The notes under the pieces: generated by a model
What the model was told of the DNA's origin: nothing
The model's input: only the letters and a program-made list of their open reading frames with translations
Database searches by the model: none
Program-made: the position numbers and the translations under genes
Assembly: GCA_942159475.1 (NCBI GenBank)
Contig: OW804097.1
Span: forward strand, 37,088,298 to 37,152,297
Length of the DNA: 64,000 nt
Source of the DNA: Sthenelais limicola
Taxonomy: Eukaryota > Annelida > Polychaeta > Phyllodocida > Sigalionidae
Direction of reading: 5' to 3'
Part shown: piece after piece, positions 11,181-20,781 of the stretch
Layout of the letters: each line of letters begins with the position of its first letter
How positions within the stretch are numbered: the first letter of the stretch is position 1

Positions 11181-11845
11181 TGATCGGGGGTTGTACACCC
11201 TGGAACAGAGTGAAATCCGACCATTGTATAACGTCACAGAGAAACCACGCGTGAATTTAGGCGTATTCATTTAGAGGCTTCCTATTGGTCAATGCCCGAT
11301 GGACTGCACTGGCTAGGGGAGAACCAGGTGAAGTTTGATCTGAGACAACAGTAAATTTTATTAACATTCTATGGTGAAATCATACTTAAATAATTTATAT
11401 TTATTCATTAAACACATCTTATCTCTAAATACCTCCTTCACATAAGGTGGATTGCGTAATTTAAGCCTCAAAACGCGGGCAGTGTTTTTCCATGACGCCC
11501 CCTAGTAAAAAATGAACCGCGACGTTGCGCTGCACGTGACGTCACGCCCATTCAAACGTCACACGTTTCGAGAGTTGTCACTCAAAATGGCGGATCGTTG
11601 TACTGACTAGGTAAATAAAGAATTCGTTTCTGACTTCTTTTCTAAACATGAGATCATGATATAAAAATAGAATGTAACTCGAGCAGTGTCTAGGAGCCTG
11701 TATACGACGCCCCTCGTTTTTACCGACCTCAGTATCTCTCTCAAGGCCTAGCGGCCTCTCGAGAGATACTGAGGACGGTAAAAACTGGTGGGCATCGTAT
11801 ACAGGCTCCTAGACACGGCTCTCATTACATTCTATATTAGAGCCT
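11181..11845 (+). mobile_element. hairpin-bearing element D, copy 1, inserted in the LINE
   Basis: It interrupts the LINE between KYLGTIIND and the C-terminal domain. It shares with copy 2 (41559-42180) the blocks ACCACGCGTGAATTTAGGCG, TTCCTATTGGTCAATGCC, ATCTCTAAATACCTCCTTCA, TAGTAAAAAATGAACC and AGGTAAATAAAG in the same order. It carries a long hairpin near its right end (11667-11836) and no coding sequence. Confidence 0.7.
11667..11836. repeat. long imperfect hairpin at the end of element D
   Basis: Inner arms run from GTGTCTAGGAGCCTGTATAC (11686) to its exact complement ending at 11816. They continue inward through ACCTCAGTATCTCTC/GAGAGATACTGAGG to a centre at GGCCTAGCGGCC. Outer arms TAGAATGTAA/TTACATTCTA extend the fold to about 170 bp. 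Confidence 0.85.
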
Positions 11846-13013
11846 ATCTTGTAAAGAGCACTTCGAAAAACAGATAAGTACAGCTCTATGGAAAATTAGT
11901 GATATTCGCAGGAGGAGAAGATTCATGAATACTCAAATCTGTTGTCAGATCATGAAGACATATGTCCTACCAATCCTAGAATTTTCCAGCTTCCTTCTCT
12001 TAAATCTTGGTAAAGAAATGAAAAAAAAACCTCCAAAAACATGGAACAAAGCTCTCAGAGTATCTTTCGGCCAGGTAAATACGAATCACAAGCTGAACCC
12101 TTTCTGGCCTCTTACCTCTTGAAAAAAGAGCTGAAATTACAGCACTGAAGTTTATTTTCGACAGACACGAAAAATACAAAAAGTTAGAGGAAGGGGGTAG
12201 ACCCGTCAGAAATAGACAAGCCAAGATGCTAAAGATAAAAGGAGTTAGCAGTGGAAAGACCAGGATGAGTGTTTTTTATAAAGGTAAACAGATCTGGAAC
12301 GACCTACCCGAAAATTTACGAACAGAGCAGGACAGAATAAATTTTGTATAGCTGGTGTGAAAAAGAAATACTGGGAAAAATATAATGAAGAAAATCCGGG
12401 GTAAAATGGCCCCCAGTCTCCTCATAGTAGTGAAAGGCCAGGACACAATTATCGGTGTTTCTTTCTTGTGTTTTTTATGTTTTCTTCTCTTTTATTTCTT
12501 ATCTGAGGATGTAAGGCTGCAGGGGTCTGGGACTGACCAGAAGTCGTTGTGTGACCTGGGAGGCCCCGCCCCCTGTATATCGATTCCCAAAGGAACTCTA
12601 GTGTTGACTGTCCTTATTTTTTTCGCGGATGTTTTCCTCTGAAATTGTACCAGTCTTATTTTATTCTTTCCCTTATAATAACAGAATGTGATGCTCTTAC
12701 CCCACCATTTAATAGAACAATAAGGTGAATAGAGCAATACAAAAACTCACATTTATCTACATGAGATATTGATGTTTATTATAGTCAATGATGTTTACTA
12801 CAGATTATCAATGTTTATTTCACACTTTTGTCTTATTAGCTCTATACGAAAAACCCTTATGGTTTCCTAGGCAACGCACAAAGACACCTGGGTAGGGTAT
12901 CTTTGCGTTTTTTCTTCTATATTTTCTATTGTAATTGTAGTGGCCTCAAATGAAATGAAACAAGAAATTTTGGTGTGGACCAAGGAAAGAACGGTTTCCC
13001 CCGATAAATAGAG

Positions 13014-13043
13014 CCCCCCCCCCCCCCCCCCCCACACACACAC
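13014..13043 (+). repeat. poly-C then (CA)n tract
   Basis: About 20 consecutive C followed by ACACACACAC. A simple-sequence run, prone to length error in sequencing. Confidence 0.9.
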
Positions 13044-13242
13044 CTTTCACCGACTTGGCGCGGGAAAAAGCGTTGTCAAGCACTCGGAAGTACAACGCGC
13101 GTTACTAACGTTGTATAAAGAAGACCTCACGACGCACATTATTGCGTCGTACTCGGCATGGGCATTTGGTTGTCACTTATGTAACAGTAAATTTTTCCTC
13201 AGTTATTCCTTATTTAAATACACATGTTGATAGAACTACTAT

Positions 13243-13325
13243 AGCTATGGGGGTAGAAAAGCATGCTCTTTCAGAATTTAAACATATTGGCAATGTATTT
13301 TGAAATTTCGCAATTTCCCCGCGAT
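13243..13325 (+). repeat. short repeat shared with 14300-14372
   Basis: GGGTAGAAAAGCATGC, CTTTC/TGAATTT and TTGGCAAT recur on the other side of the nearby Helitron at 14300-14372 with about 85 percent identity. Probably pieces of an older repeat. Confidence 0.45.
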
Positions 13326-13345
13326 GTGCCTGCCACAACCCAATA

Positions 13346-13569
13346 GGGTCAGGTCGTCAGAAAATGTACAATTGTCGGCTCTACACATTTAGTAAATCTT
13401 GCTAATTTACTCTGAAAAATGACAAATACTAGCTATATCTGAGTATATTTGGTGTAACATTGATTGAACGAATCTGCTTGGTTATGTTAAACTGTATTTT
13501 GAACCTGATTTCTTTCTCAAATCTGAGAGGAATGGTGCAGGCGAATTGTACAATTCTTGCAACCTGACT
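13346..13569 (+). mobile_element. TIR family A copy, subtype a3
   Basis: Left end GGGTCAGGTCGTCAGAAAAT, right end decayed (AATTCTTGCAACCTGACT). The GGGTTATTTGAGA segment is partly deleted. Confidence 0.8.
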
Positions 13570-13671
13570 CATGTAGGCCTAGACTTTGGCTATCTTTTTG
13601 TTTACTTAGGCCTACTGAAAGGTTTCGTTCATATATGCTTTATTTTAAAAACTGACCTTGATATAAACACA

Positions 13672-14296
13672 CTAGCAAAATACCCGTCCTCCGGACGGTC
13701 CCCCTCTCTCCCCACACTTCCCCCTCTCCCTCTTTTCCCTCTCCCTCTTTTCCCCCTCTCCCTCTTCACTGGCTCTCACACCTCTTTTTCTCTCCCAACC
13801 CCATCTCTAATTTCCCAACCCTCTATCCCTCCCCTCTTCCTCATGCACCCCCTCCCCGCTTTCTCTCCCTCCCCTCTCTCCCTTCCCCTACATCCTCTCC
13901 CTTCTCTTTTTCTCCCGCCCTCTTCCTTCCCTCCCCCTCCCCCTCTCCTATTCCTACAACCTCGTCTTCACTCTCCCACTCCTCTGCATACATATTTAGG
14001 TCCCCCCTGGATGTAGGATGTGGGGAATGAGTAGTATCTCAGGGGCTTTCCCAGGCTATAAATAGAGTGTATAGATCACAATTTAAAAAAGGCTTCAAAA
14101 TCACATTTCCACCCCAGACACCTTCACAAACCACATACGACGACATCCAGAGAGGGGGGACAGATCTCTACAGATGAGTAAAGTGGTTTGTAATACAACA
14201 ACTTCCGAGAACATTCCGGACAAAGAAACCCTTCTATTCCTTATATGGATTTCTACCTCCTTTCCTAGAAATCGCTCTAGCCGTATATTATATGGA
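13672..14296 (-). mobile_element. non-autonomous Helitron, complete copy
   Basis: On the minus strand it starts TCCATATAATATACGGCTAG directly after an A (14297 is T on plus). It ends with a GC-rich hairpin (arms ACCGTCC/GGACGGGT, loop GGA), then TATTTTGCTAG, followed by T. TC start, 3' hairpin, CTAG end and insertion between A and T are the accepted Helitron signature. The 625-bp body contains a pyrimidine tract (13690-13990, plus strand) whose long Pro/Leu/Ser reading frame is only low-complexity. Confidence 0.85.
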
Positions 14297-15340
14297 TATA
14301 TAGGGGTAGAAAAGCATGCCCTTTCTGAATTTCATGTTTTTGGCAATTTATTTCGAGTAGAAACAACGATTTTTATCAATTTGCGGGAGCATAAATTCAC
14401 CACAATGTTTACGCAAGTGGGCAGTGGGTTCGGCGGGGGAAACCTTAAAAAAAAGAAGAATATCTTAGAAAAGGAAAATGATATTTGAAAAAGAAAAATG
14501 TTGGATATATGTTGGATATTTACTATGACACATTTTTATCCTGACAGTTTGGGGACAAAACAGAGCATAATACAAGTTTAAGTTATCCAACAAATCCTTA
14601 CGTTATGAAACATGTTATAAAACATATAATATCAAAACTGACTAGTATCATTTCTCGCGATACATAGCACCATCAGTTAATTTTAGATGCACATTGTATT
14701 TGAGTATTCACAATTAACTCCAAAGTCTTCTAATATTTTTAAACATTAATATTTTCTAAATACCTCCTAAGTTGTTTCCTAGTTCCAAGCTCATGTGCTT
14801 CCGTGGGCAGTGGGTTCCAGGCTACTTTTGCTTTGTAGAGAAAACTATTTCTATATATCAAGAAACTTCAGGTCCTCGTTGTATTGCAAATCTTCTATAT
14901 CTCAACGAAATAATGAATATAGCTGTTGTTGTGAGAATGCCCGTTCTGACGCCTATAGGCCCACACCTCTGATATATACCAAACTAACATATGCTCCCTT
15001 ATGCAACCATGTGCACAGACAGCATGTTTGATTTGATGAAGCAAGGTATTTTTCTGAGTTTTGTCATGCAAATCAATAGGTTTTTATGTTCCATTTTTCT
15101 GCCTGGTTGCGCTATTTCTCATAGGTGTTAATGCATGGGCGCCTAACATATGGCGATACAGAGAGAGATTTTCATTCCGGATCATAGGCACTACTTTTTG
15201 TCAACATATTCATCATTTTCTAGCCATATTCTGAGGCTAGCTGATGGCCTAAGAGAGAGAGATGAACACAGCAGCTTGTTGACCATTATTTTCATAACAT
15301 TTTACATATGGTAAGAATGGGTCTGGATATTCCTTTTGTT
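14297..15340. other. no gene recognised
   Basis: Only short frames and the small repeat at 14300-14372. Nothing else supports a function. Confidence 0.5.
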
Positions 15341-15754
15341 TTGACCACCCCACAGTGGGACCGCCGTCCATCCTTCCTTGGACAAGCAAACTATGCCTAA
15401 AAGTCTAAATCAAAATTAATCGAATCAAACTATAACCTGACCCTTGGTGCCTCTTGGCTGGATACAGTGCAAGAATACAAATATCTTGGTTTTACTTTAG
15501 ATGACCTTCTCACTTTTAAACTGCATATCAATAGGAGTCTGAGATTATTTACCTCCAAAATTAGACTTTTATTCTAAGCCAGAAACACAAAAAGCCAAAC
15601 ACAACCTATACAAAATGGCCATCCCCAAAATATAGACTTCTGTGATTTCATTTACGACTCAACCCCAAAAGCCCTCTTACAATAGCAACAATCCCCACAA
15701 AATGTGGCTCTTTGAATATCTAAATATGAAAATGTGCACCAAGAACATCAAAAA

Positions 15755-16215
15755 CTATTTACTCCACGTTGGTGTATGTACCACACACTGTTTGTATGGG
15801 CGGGAATGAGTGTGGTAATCTATCGAGAAATCCACACGTGAAGGATGGGGCTAGTAACAAGGGCTCCCATTGGTTGATACAGTCACATGATCATATCGTT
15901 GTTATCGACCAATCAGATCACAGCTTTCTCGTGGGTTTGGGTGGCGGGTCCAAACTAAGTCAAGTCATGGCTGTATTTGTTTTTGTAAGTAAAATGCCTT
16001 TAATATCTTTAATATACTTGAACATAGCAATGTGGGAGTAAATATAGTACCTAATTTGAATGTGGTACTCGGGACACTTTTACACTGGCCTCGATGTTTG
16101 TTTTTTTTCGTAACCCACTCGCCTATCGGCTCGTGGGCCACGAAAAAATAAACATCTCGGCCAGTGTAAAAGTGTCCCTCCTACCACATTCTCATTAGGG
16201 ACTATCTATATATCT
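15755..16215 (+). mobile_element. hairpin-bearing element E, copy 1, inserted in the LINE
   Basis: It shares with 25838-26405 the blocks CTCCACGTTGGTGTATG, GAGTGTGGTAAT, AGTAACAAG, CATTGGTTGAT, TTTTTGTAAGTAAAATGCCT and GTGGGAGTAAATATAG. Near its right end is a hairpin (16071-16178) and then CTACCACATTCTCATTAG. That end, reversed, matches the left end of element D copy 2 at 41559, so D and E share termini. Confidence 0.65.
16071..16178. repeat. 108-bp hairpin in element E
   Basis: The arms start GGGACACTTTTACACTGGCC and end with the complement of that stretch. The second layer is GATGTTTGTTTTTTTTCGT/ACGAAAAAATAAACATC, and the core is CCCACTCGCC...GGCTCGTGGG. Nearly the whole stretch can fold back. 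Confidence 0.9.
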
Positions 16216-17124
16216 AGCCTCTACAAGTTAGGAGAGATAAACACATTTTAGATATGGCCTTCTACCTACCTTCTACGCAGTCATGTACAAGGCAAAAGAA
16301 GCCTCATAGTAGTGCCTTCAAAACTGAAAAAGATCGCAGATTCTATAATTTACAAATGTCAAACGAGATGGAACAGGCTGGAATTGACTGCTCATAAAGT
16401 TGATGACAAAGTATCTTACAAAAGATTTACAGAAAATATTCTGACACCATTTGGAGTGTAATTCTGACTGCTGTGCTCTCTTCCTGGCGCCTATTTAAGC
16501 TGGCAAATACCATGCTTGTTTCTCTGTATGCCCTTTATACCTTGAACACATTGTTGTTGTTATGTTGTTTTATTCAAATGCAACAATACCCATCTTATCT
16601 GTCTGATATTATGTCACAAACGAACTTAGTCACATTACTTCTCATCTTGTCAAGCACTTATGCCACATCATCACTATATCAAACCATCACATTTCAATTA
16701 CTTTTGCCATTATACTAGTCCTGTAGTCTCGTAGTCAATCCCATGTAACCTAATAACTTCATATAACATTGTAACCATAACATTAACTCAAATCCAAATT
16801 ATGTAATTGGCAATCAAAGGAAGAACTGGCAAGAGTCACAAGCGGCCAGAATTGATCTACCTTCCGTAATAACATCAGCAAAAACGAATTTTTGAATTGA
16901 GAACTTTTTGTTTTTCACCAGGATTGCTACCGTTTGATTTATTTCCTGATATATCACCATTTCTCTATTTTTTCATTGACCAATTTGCATGAGTTTGAGT
17001 GAGGTCACTCTCTAGTTCTTTGTAATGTCTAGGGAGTTTTAGTTGTTTGTGGCTTTCTTCTATGTAGTTTAGTGTAGACATAACCCTCAAATTCATTTTG
17101 GCATAATAATGTAAAATCAAAATT

Positions 17125-17245
17125 TATTCTATCATTCCCAACTGGTTAGGAACCCGCTGGAAGATCTGGAATTAACTTTTAGATGCGGGTCTCCTTTTTG
17201 TACAAGACTTTTGTATAAATATAAATACATTGAATTAGTATGTAT
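17125..17245 (+). repeat. retroposon 3' tail (family H)
   Basis: AACTGGTTAGGAACCCGCTGGAAGATCTGGAAT, read in pieces, followed by CTCCTTTTTGTA and AAATACATTGAATTAG, matches 42830-42957 (AGGAACCCACTGGAAGACTT, CTTTTGTAGTCATC, TTGAATTGAATTG). The arrangement resembles family G read on its minus strand. Confidence 0.5.
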
Positions 17246-17722
17246 ACATGAATTGCAATATGAGCTGGTAGAAAGCGAATTCTTTTGTAAAAATAAAGGA
17301 AGCAACAAGTTTTGTCATGCCTTGATATATAACGAAGCCCCCATTAGCCCTGCAGAGCCATTATGTTGATGGCCATGCTGTAAGCAGCGTCTTGGGAAAT
17401 ATAAACTCCCCATTCAGGTGAGGAAAGGTCCCGATCTTTATCAATCTTTCATAATTATAATCATAAACTTACGTAGATACAGCATATTACTCATGTCTAC
17501 GAGCCATAAGATAATACATCATTGTAATAAACATATATCACCAAAGTTGGGAGTAATCGTATATAACTTTTGACAACCATTATATATGAATTATAATCAT
17601 TTATTTTTATTAAAAGAGCTACATCGGAACAACTTGTTGCAGTTCCTCCATTTCCAGTTATCAAGTGGGGCGGCATCCAACAAAAAATGCCTAAGGAAAA
17701 GGAGGGAGTCTTCAATGTGTAT

Positions 17723-18122
17723 GTGATGTGTTTCAGGAAAATGAGTCACAAGTCGCAAAAATGAGATTTCTTGGTTGGAATGTTCTCCCTTTTTGGTGGT
17801 TTAACGACTTGGGTCATATACCGGTATGTATCTACCAAATTTCAAGACAGTGCATTAGATATATCCTTGTGTTTCAAAGGTCATCTATTTAGTATATTTT
17901 AATTACATTACTGGTAATTGCCCATGGGCCATTACCAGTAATGTAATTAAAATCTTAAAAATGCAAGCATTTTTTTAAAAATAAAAATATCAAACCTAAA
18001 ATATTGAAATATTCAATAGCGGTACTAATGTGTACCATCATTAGAATCAACTTGATCTCATCTTTATGAATATTATATCTCAAATCCCTTTTTCTTATTT
18101 GTGACTTATTTATCTGCAACTG
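17723..18122 (+). mobile_element. TIR family B copy
   Basis: The left end TGATGTGTTTCAGGAAAATG is perfect. The right end (TTTGTGACTTATTTATCTGC) is decayed. It contains the inverted duplication at 17896-17953. Confidence 0.75.
17896..17953. repeat. perfect 23-bp inverted repeat inside a B element
   Basis: ATTTTAATTACATTACTGGT begins the left arm (23 nt). The complement follows after a 12-nt centre, TGCCCATGGGCC. Other B copies have only one arm, so this is a local inverted duplication. Confidence 0.9.
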
Positions 18123-18224
18123 CTACATATAAGGAGTCCTTTTTTTTCCCAGTGTCTCGATCCGTTTGAAACCTACATGGAAACATTTGCTCTAAAAACT
18201 CATGTAACATATTTACAAAAATAT

Positions 18225-18300
18225 CTACAATTGACAGCTCTACACATTTAAGAAATTCTCTTGAATTAGCCTGAAATATGATGAATACCGGGTATTCTGC
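18225..18300 (+). mobile_element. TIR family A left fragment
   Basis: CTACAATTGACAGCTCTACA through GATGAATACCGGGTAT matches the left third of family A. The rest is missing. Confidence 0.6.
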
Positions 18301-18391
18301 ATCACACCTGCTCCCAATGTCTATATTTAGAAACATAAGTCTTCATCTCCCATTAGAATTCTCCTCACAGTGTCTGGTCTATTTCAGATAT

Positions 18392-19040
18392 GGGTCAGAT
18401 TTTCAGAAAATGTACAATTGGCAGCTCTACACATTTAGTACATTCTCCTAAATTAGACTGAAAAATGATGAATACCGGGTATATCTGAGTATATATTTGG
18501 TATCACATTGATTTAAGGTATCTGTTTTGTTATGTTAAACTACATTTTGAAGCTCATTTCTGTCTCAAATGTGATGTGTTTCATGGAAATGAGTCATAAG
18601 TCGCAAAAATGGTATTTTTTCAAGTGTTTATTTTACAAGATTACTTTATTGGAACGTTCTGATTTTTGGAGAGTTTATTACTTATAGTTATATTGATCTA
18701 TGTCTCAAATTTCAGGACAATGTATGTAATGTATACTTTCGTTTTAAAAGTCCTCATATGGACTACATTTACTTACTTTACTGTTTATTAACCCCCAGAA
18801 ATATTGGAAACTTTTTTTCAAAAACGAAAATATCAAACTTAAAATCTAGAAATACTTATTAGATTATTAGACTGCTTACTATCATTGGAATCAGCCTGAT
18901 CTCATCTTTTCAAATATATCGGTATCTCAAAATCTATTTTTTGCGACTTATGACTCATTTTCCTGAAACACATCACAAATGTGCGTCATTTGAGAGGATT
19001 GGTGAAGGTGAATATGGTACATTTTCCGAAAATCTTACCC
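18392..19040 (+). mobile_element. TIR family A copy, subtype a2, split by a B element
   Basis: The left part runs to CTGTCTCAAATG (18571) and the right part resumes at CAAATGTGCGTCATTTGAGA. Both TIRs are present, flanked by TA and TA. The B element sits at 18572-18975. Confidence 0.9.
18572..18975 (+). mobile_element. TIR family B copy nested in family A, 6-bp target duplication
   Basis: It begins TGATGTGTTTCATGGAAATG and ends GAAACACATCA. CAAATG is duplicated on both sides (18566-18571 and 18976-18981), and the intact A sequence shows it once. This defines family B as a 404-bp unit with a 6-bp duplication. Confidence 0.9.
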
Positions 19041-19120
19041 ATATTTTGGTAGGGGACCTTCATATGTGGGTAAGATTTTCCGAAAATGTACAATTAGCAG
19101 CTGTACGCATTTAGTTAATT

Positions 19121-19282
19121 ATTTGGGAATTGTTCTCTTGAATAATTCCCGGTCATTATGGCGGGAGAAAGATTTTCACTCGACCTCACGTCACACCCAC
19201 TACGTCACACAACTGTCACGTTCATACAGACGTTCTCTCACGCCTCCATATTCCCACCGTCAACAGGGAAAAATTTTGTTCC
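19121..19282 (+). repeat. split direct repeat A1
   Basis: 162 bp from ATTTGGGAATTGTTCTCTTG to AAAAATTTTGTTCC, copied at 24227-24388. It precedes the gag-like ORF by about 60 bp and probably includes the promoter region; no TATA box is obvious. Confidence 0.95.
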
Positions 19283-19344
19283 GGATTCCGTGGGTGGCAG
19301 AAGGTAACTCACTCCCGGTACAAGGTTTTAAATAGGCGTACAAC

Positions 19345-20748
19345 ATGCCTCGTCGAAGGTCTGCAAAGAAGCCAGTCACTACTCCTACTAGGAAGGCTTC
19401 AGCTAGGAAGGCGAAAGACAACACGCCCGAAGGCTCAGATCCCACTCACGAGATAATGGCTGACATTCCTCCGCCAAAGGCGCCTGCCAAGAAGAAGAAG
19501 GATACGCTTCCTCCGCCGGCTGCGCCTGAACTTCCCAGCAACCTCAGTTTCTTGGAAGGATACATTAACAAGGGTTTCTTTGATGGCTACCTGAAGAAAA
19601 TGTGTGACTCCGTCAGGGCTGAAGCAAGAACTGCGACTATCGCTGAGTTTGGTCGGGGCCAGCCGCAGGCAATGGGTAGCACCCAGAGCCTCCCCGGCAA
19701 GGCGTCAGTCAAAGCTTCTGCAAGCCACGAGTCCACGAAGGTTCCCGCCAAGAAGCGCCGCAAGTTGGGCGGACGTAAACATGGTCATCGCACGCCCTCA
19801 TCCCCGTCCGGGTCCTCGTCCTCCTCGTCGTCAGCATCCTCGTCGACTTCATCACCCTCCTCTGCATCTTCTACTGAGGAAGAGGTGATCTTTAGGTCGT
19901 CTAGAAAAAGAGGGAAGAAACGAAAGTTCAAGACTTCGGCCGAGGCTCGTCACCCATTCAGGGAGGAGGCAGCAGTCTCATCCTCGTCCTCCGAGGACGA
20001 GATGCCGACGCCTACACACCTAAAGAGGCTTTACAAGCATACAGATAGTGTCACCAAGGCATTATCAAGACAGCACGCCACTATGGGAAAGAAAAAAGGT
20101 AAGAAGCAAAAACTACTTACGCCCGAACTCATGCTTCCCCCTGACATGGCGGCCAGGGTAAAGGAGGAGAAGAGGGACCTTTCTTTCGCCAAATACGCCT
20201 GTGGCCTGGCGCTTATGTTGTGTGCTTCTATACCTGACGGATCTAAATCAAAGGCCATGGCACTTCACTTGTCCCAGCTAGCTCAAGATACCGCCTCACA
20301 TGGCTGGGATGGTCCCAAGGTGTGGTCGCAAACCGTTGTTGACTATATCCTCGACGGATCACTCAGCTGGTCTGACGCCAACGAGATTCAGCAACACCGC
20401 ACACGCCTCAGCTGGTTGCCACGCAAGCCCACTGCAAAGAAATCAGGTGTACATATACCGTGTGTGAAATTTAATTCTGACGAGTGTTATAACCAGTTTT
20501 CACACACCGAGGGTGCTGTAACCCTCGTTCATTGTTGCGGATACTGCTTTTTTGCAACGAAGAACAGAGAGTTAAGTCACACAGCTAGGGCGTGTAATAA
20601 TCGCAAGAACAACACGCCAAAAGAGGGCCCCCACAATAACAACGACAGGTCCGGGTTCAAGAAGAACCAATGGGGGAAAAGTAGGTCAACCAACGAACAC
20701 GTTGGCACCGATAATGCAGCCGATTCCAAGTCAAAAAACTCGGTTTGA
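19345..20748 (+). CDS. gag-like ORF1 of Ngaro-like element
   Basis: 467 residues starting MPRRRSAKK, the first ATG after the A1 repeat. The N-terminal 260 residues are basic and low-complexity: Lys/Arg clusters, a Ser-only stretch around 150-175 and acidic patches. A more ordered part follows at about 265-365. A cysteine/histidine cluster at 373-417 has spacing C-x7-C-x5-H-x8-H-x-C-x2-C-x10-H-x4-C, and the second element of this window has the same pattern. It probably packages RNA and organises particles, as gag proteins do; this is inferred from position and composition. The frame ends ...SKSKNSV then TGA, and the stop lies 7 bases after a -1 slippery heptamer. No homology to retroviral CCHC knuckles is visible. 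Confidence 0.85.
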   Translation: MPRRRSAKKPVTTPTRKASARKAKDNTPEGSDPTHEIMADIPPPKAPAKKKKDTLPPPAAPELPSNLSFLEGYINKGFFDGYLKKMCDSVRAEARTATIAEFGRGQPQAMGSTQSLPGKASVKASASHESTKVPAKKRRKLGGRKHGHRTPSSPSGSSSSSSSASSSTSSPSSASSTEEEVIFRSSRKRGKKRKFKTSAEARHPFREEAAVSSSSSEDEMPTPTHLKRLYKHTDSVTKALSRQHATMGKKKGKKQKLLTPELMLPPDMAARVKEEKRDLSFAKYACGLALMLCASIPDGSKSKAMALHLSQLAQDTASHGWDGPKVWSQTVVDYILDGSLSWSDANEIQQHRTRLSWLPRKPTAKKSGVHIPCVKFNSDECYNQFSHTEGAVTLVHCCGYCFFATKNRELSHTARACNNRKNNTPKEGPHNNNDRSGFKKNQWGKSRSTNEHVGTDNAADSKSKNSV

Positions 20749-20781
20749 AGGGGCAGGACGATACACTTAACCCTTGCCTCT
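20733..20781 (+). promoter_or_regulatory. -1 ribosomal frameshift signal between gag-like and pol ORFs
   Basis: A_AAA_AAC (20733-20739) is placed exactly in the gag reading frame (codons TCA AAA AAC). After 9 bases there is a potential stem, AGGGGCAGG (20749-20757) with CCTTGCCTCT (20772-20781), with one bulge and one G-U pair. The pol frame is the -1 frame and is open through this site. It has no ATG until well inside, so frameshifting is the most economical way to express it. Confidence 0.8.

Larger units (their letters stand above)
9880..12990 (+). pseudogene. decayed LINE (non-LTR) reverse transcriptase
   Basis: Fragments of one LINE polyprotein follow each other on the plus strand with stops and frameshifts. 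About 9990-10230 is the region ahead of the RT. 10593-11138 is the RT core, with IPKQGN, a degraded NxRxIxFxP region, SKILEKVIYDRL, YGFGKGCSTNDAV, YLDLESAFNSVPH and GVPQGSLLAPLLF. The metal-binding YADD is lost (LYAVILVES), and about 30 residues before GVPQGS are deleted. KYLGTIIND follows at about 11143. After an insertion at 11181-11845 the C-terminal region resumes at about 11847 (LWKISDIRRRRF, YVLPILEFSS) and runs to IWNDLPENLR near 12320. Probably a Jockey/CR1/RTE-like lineage. The endonuclease domain is not visible and there is no chance of activity. Confidence 0.8.
15380..16460 (+). pseudogene. decayed LINE 3' region, interrupted
   Basis: The plus strand encodes pieces of the region after a LINE RT: WLDTVQEYKYLGFTLDDLL, then HINRSLRLFTSKIRLLF and a stop near 15576. 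After the insertion at 15755-16215 it continues with GKRSLIVVPSKLKKIADSI and RWNRLELTAHKVDDKVSYKR up to about 16458. KYLG plus a following LxFxxHI is the usual mark of this LINE segment. It has several stops and no catalytic domain. It differs in sequence from the LINE at 10-12 kb. Confidence 0.6.

Noticed and set aside
13546..14016. 156-codon plus-strand frame
   Set aside because: Runs through the pyrimidine tract of the second Helitron copy; low-complexity only.
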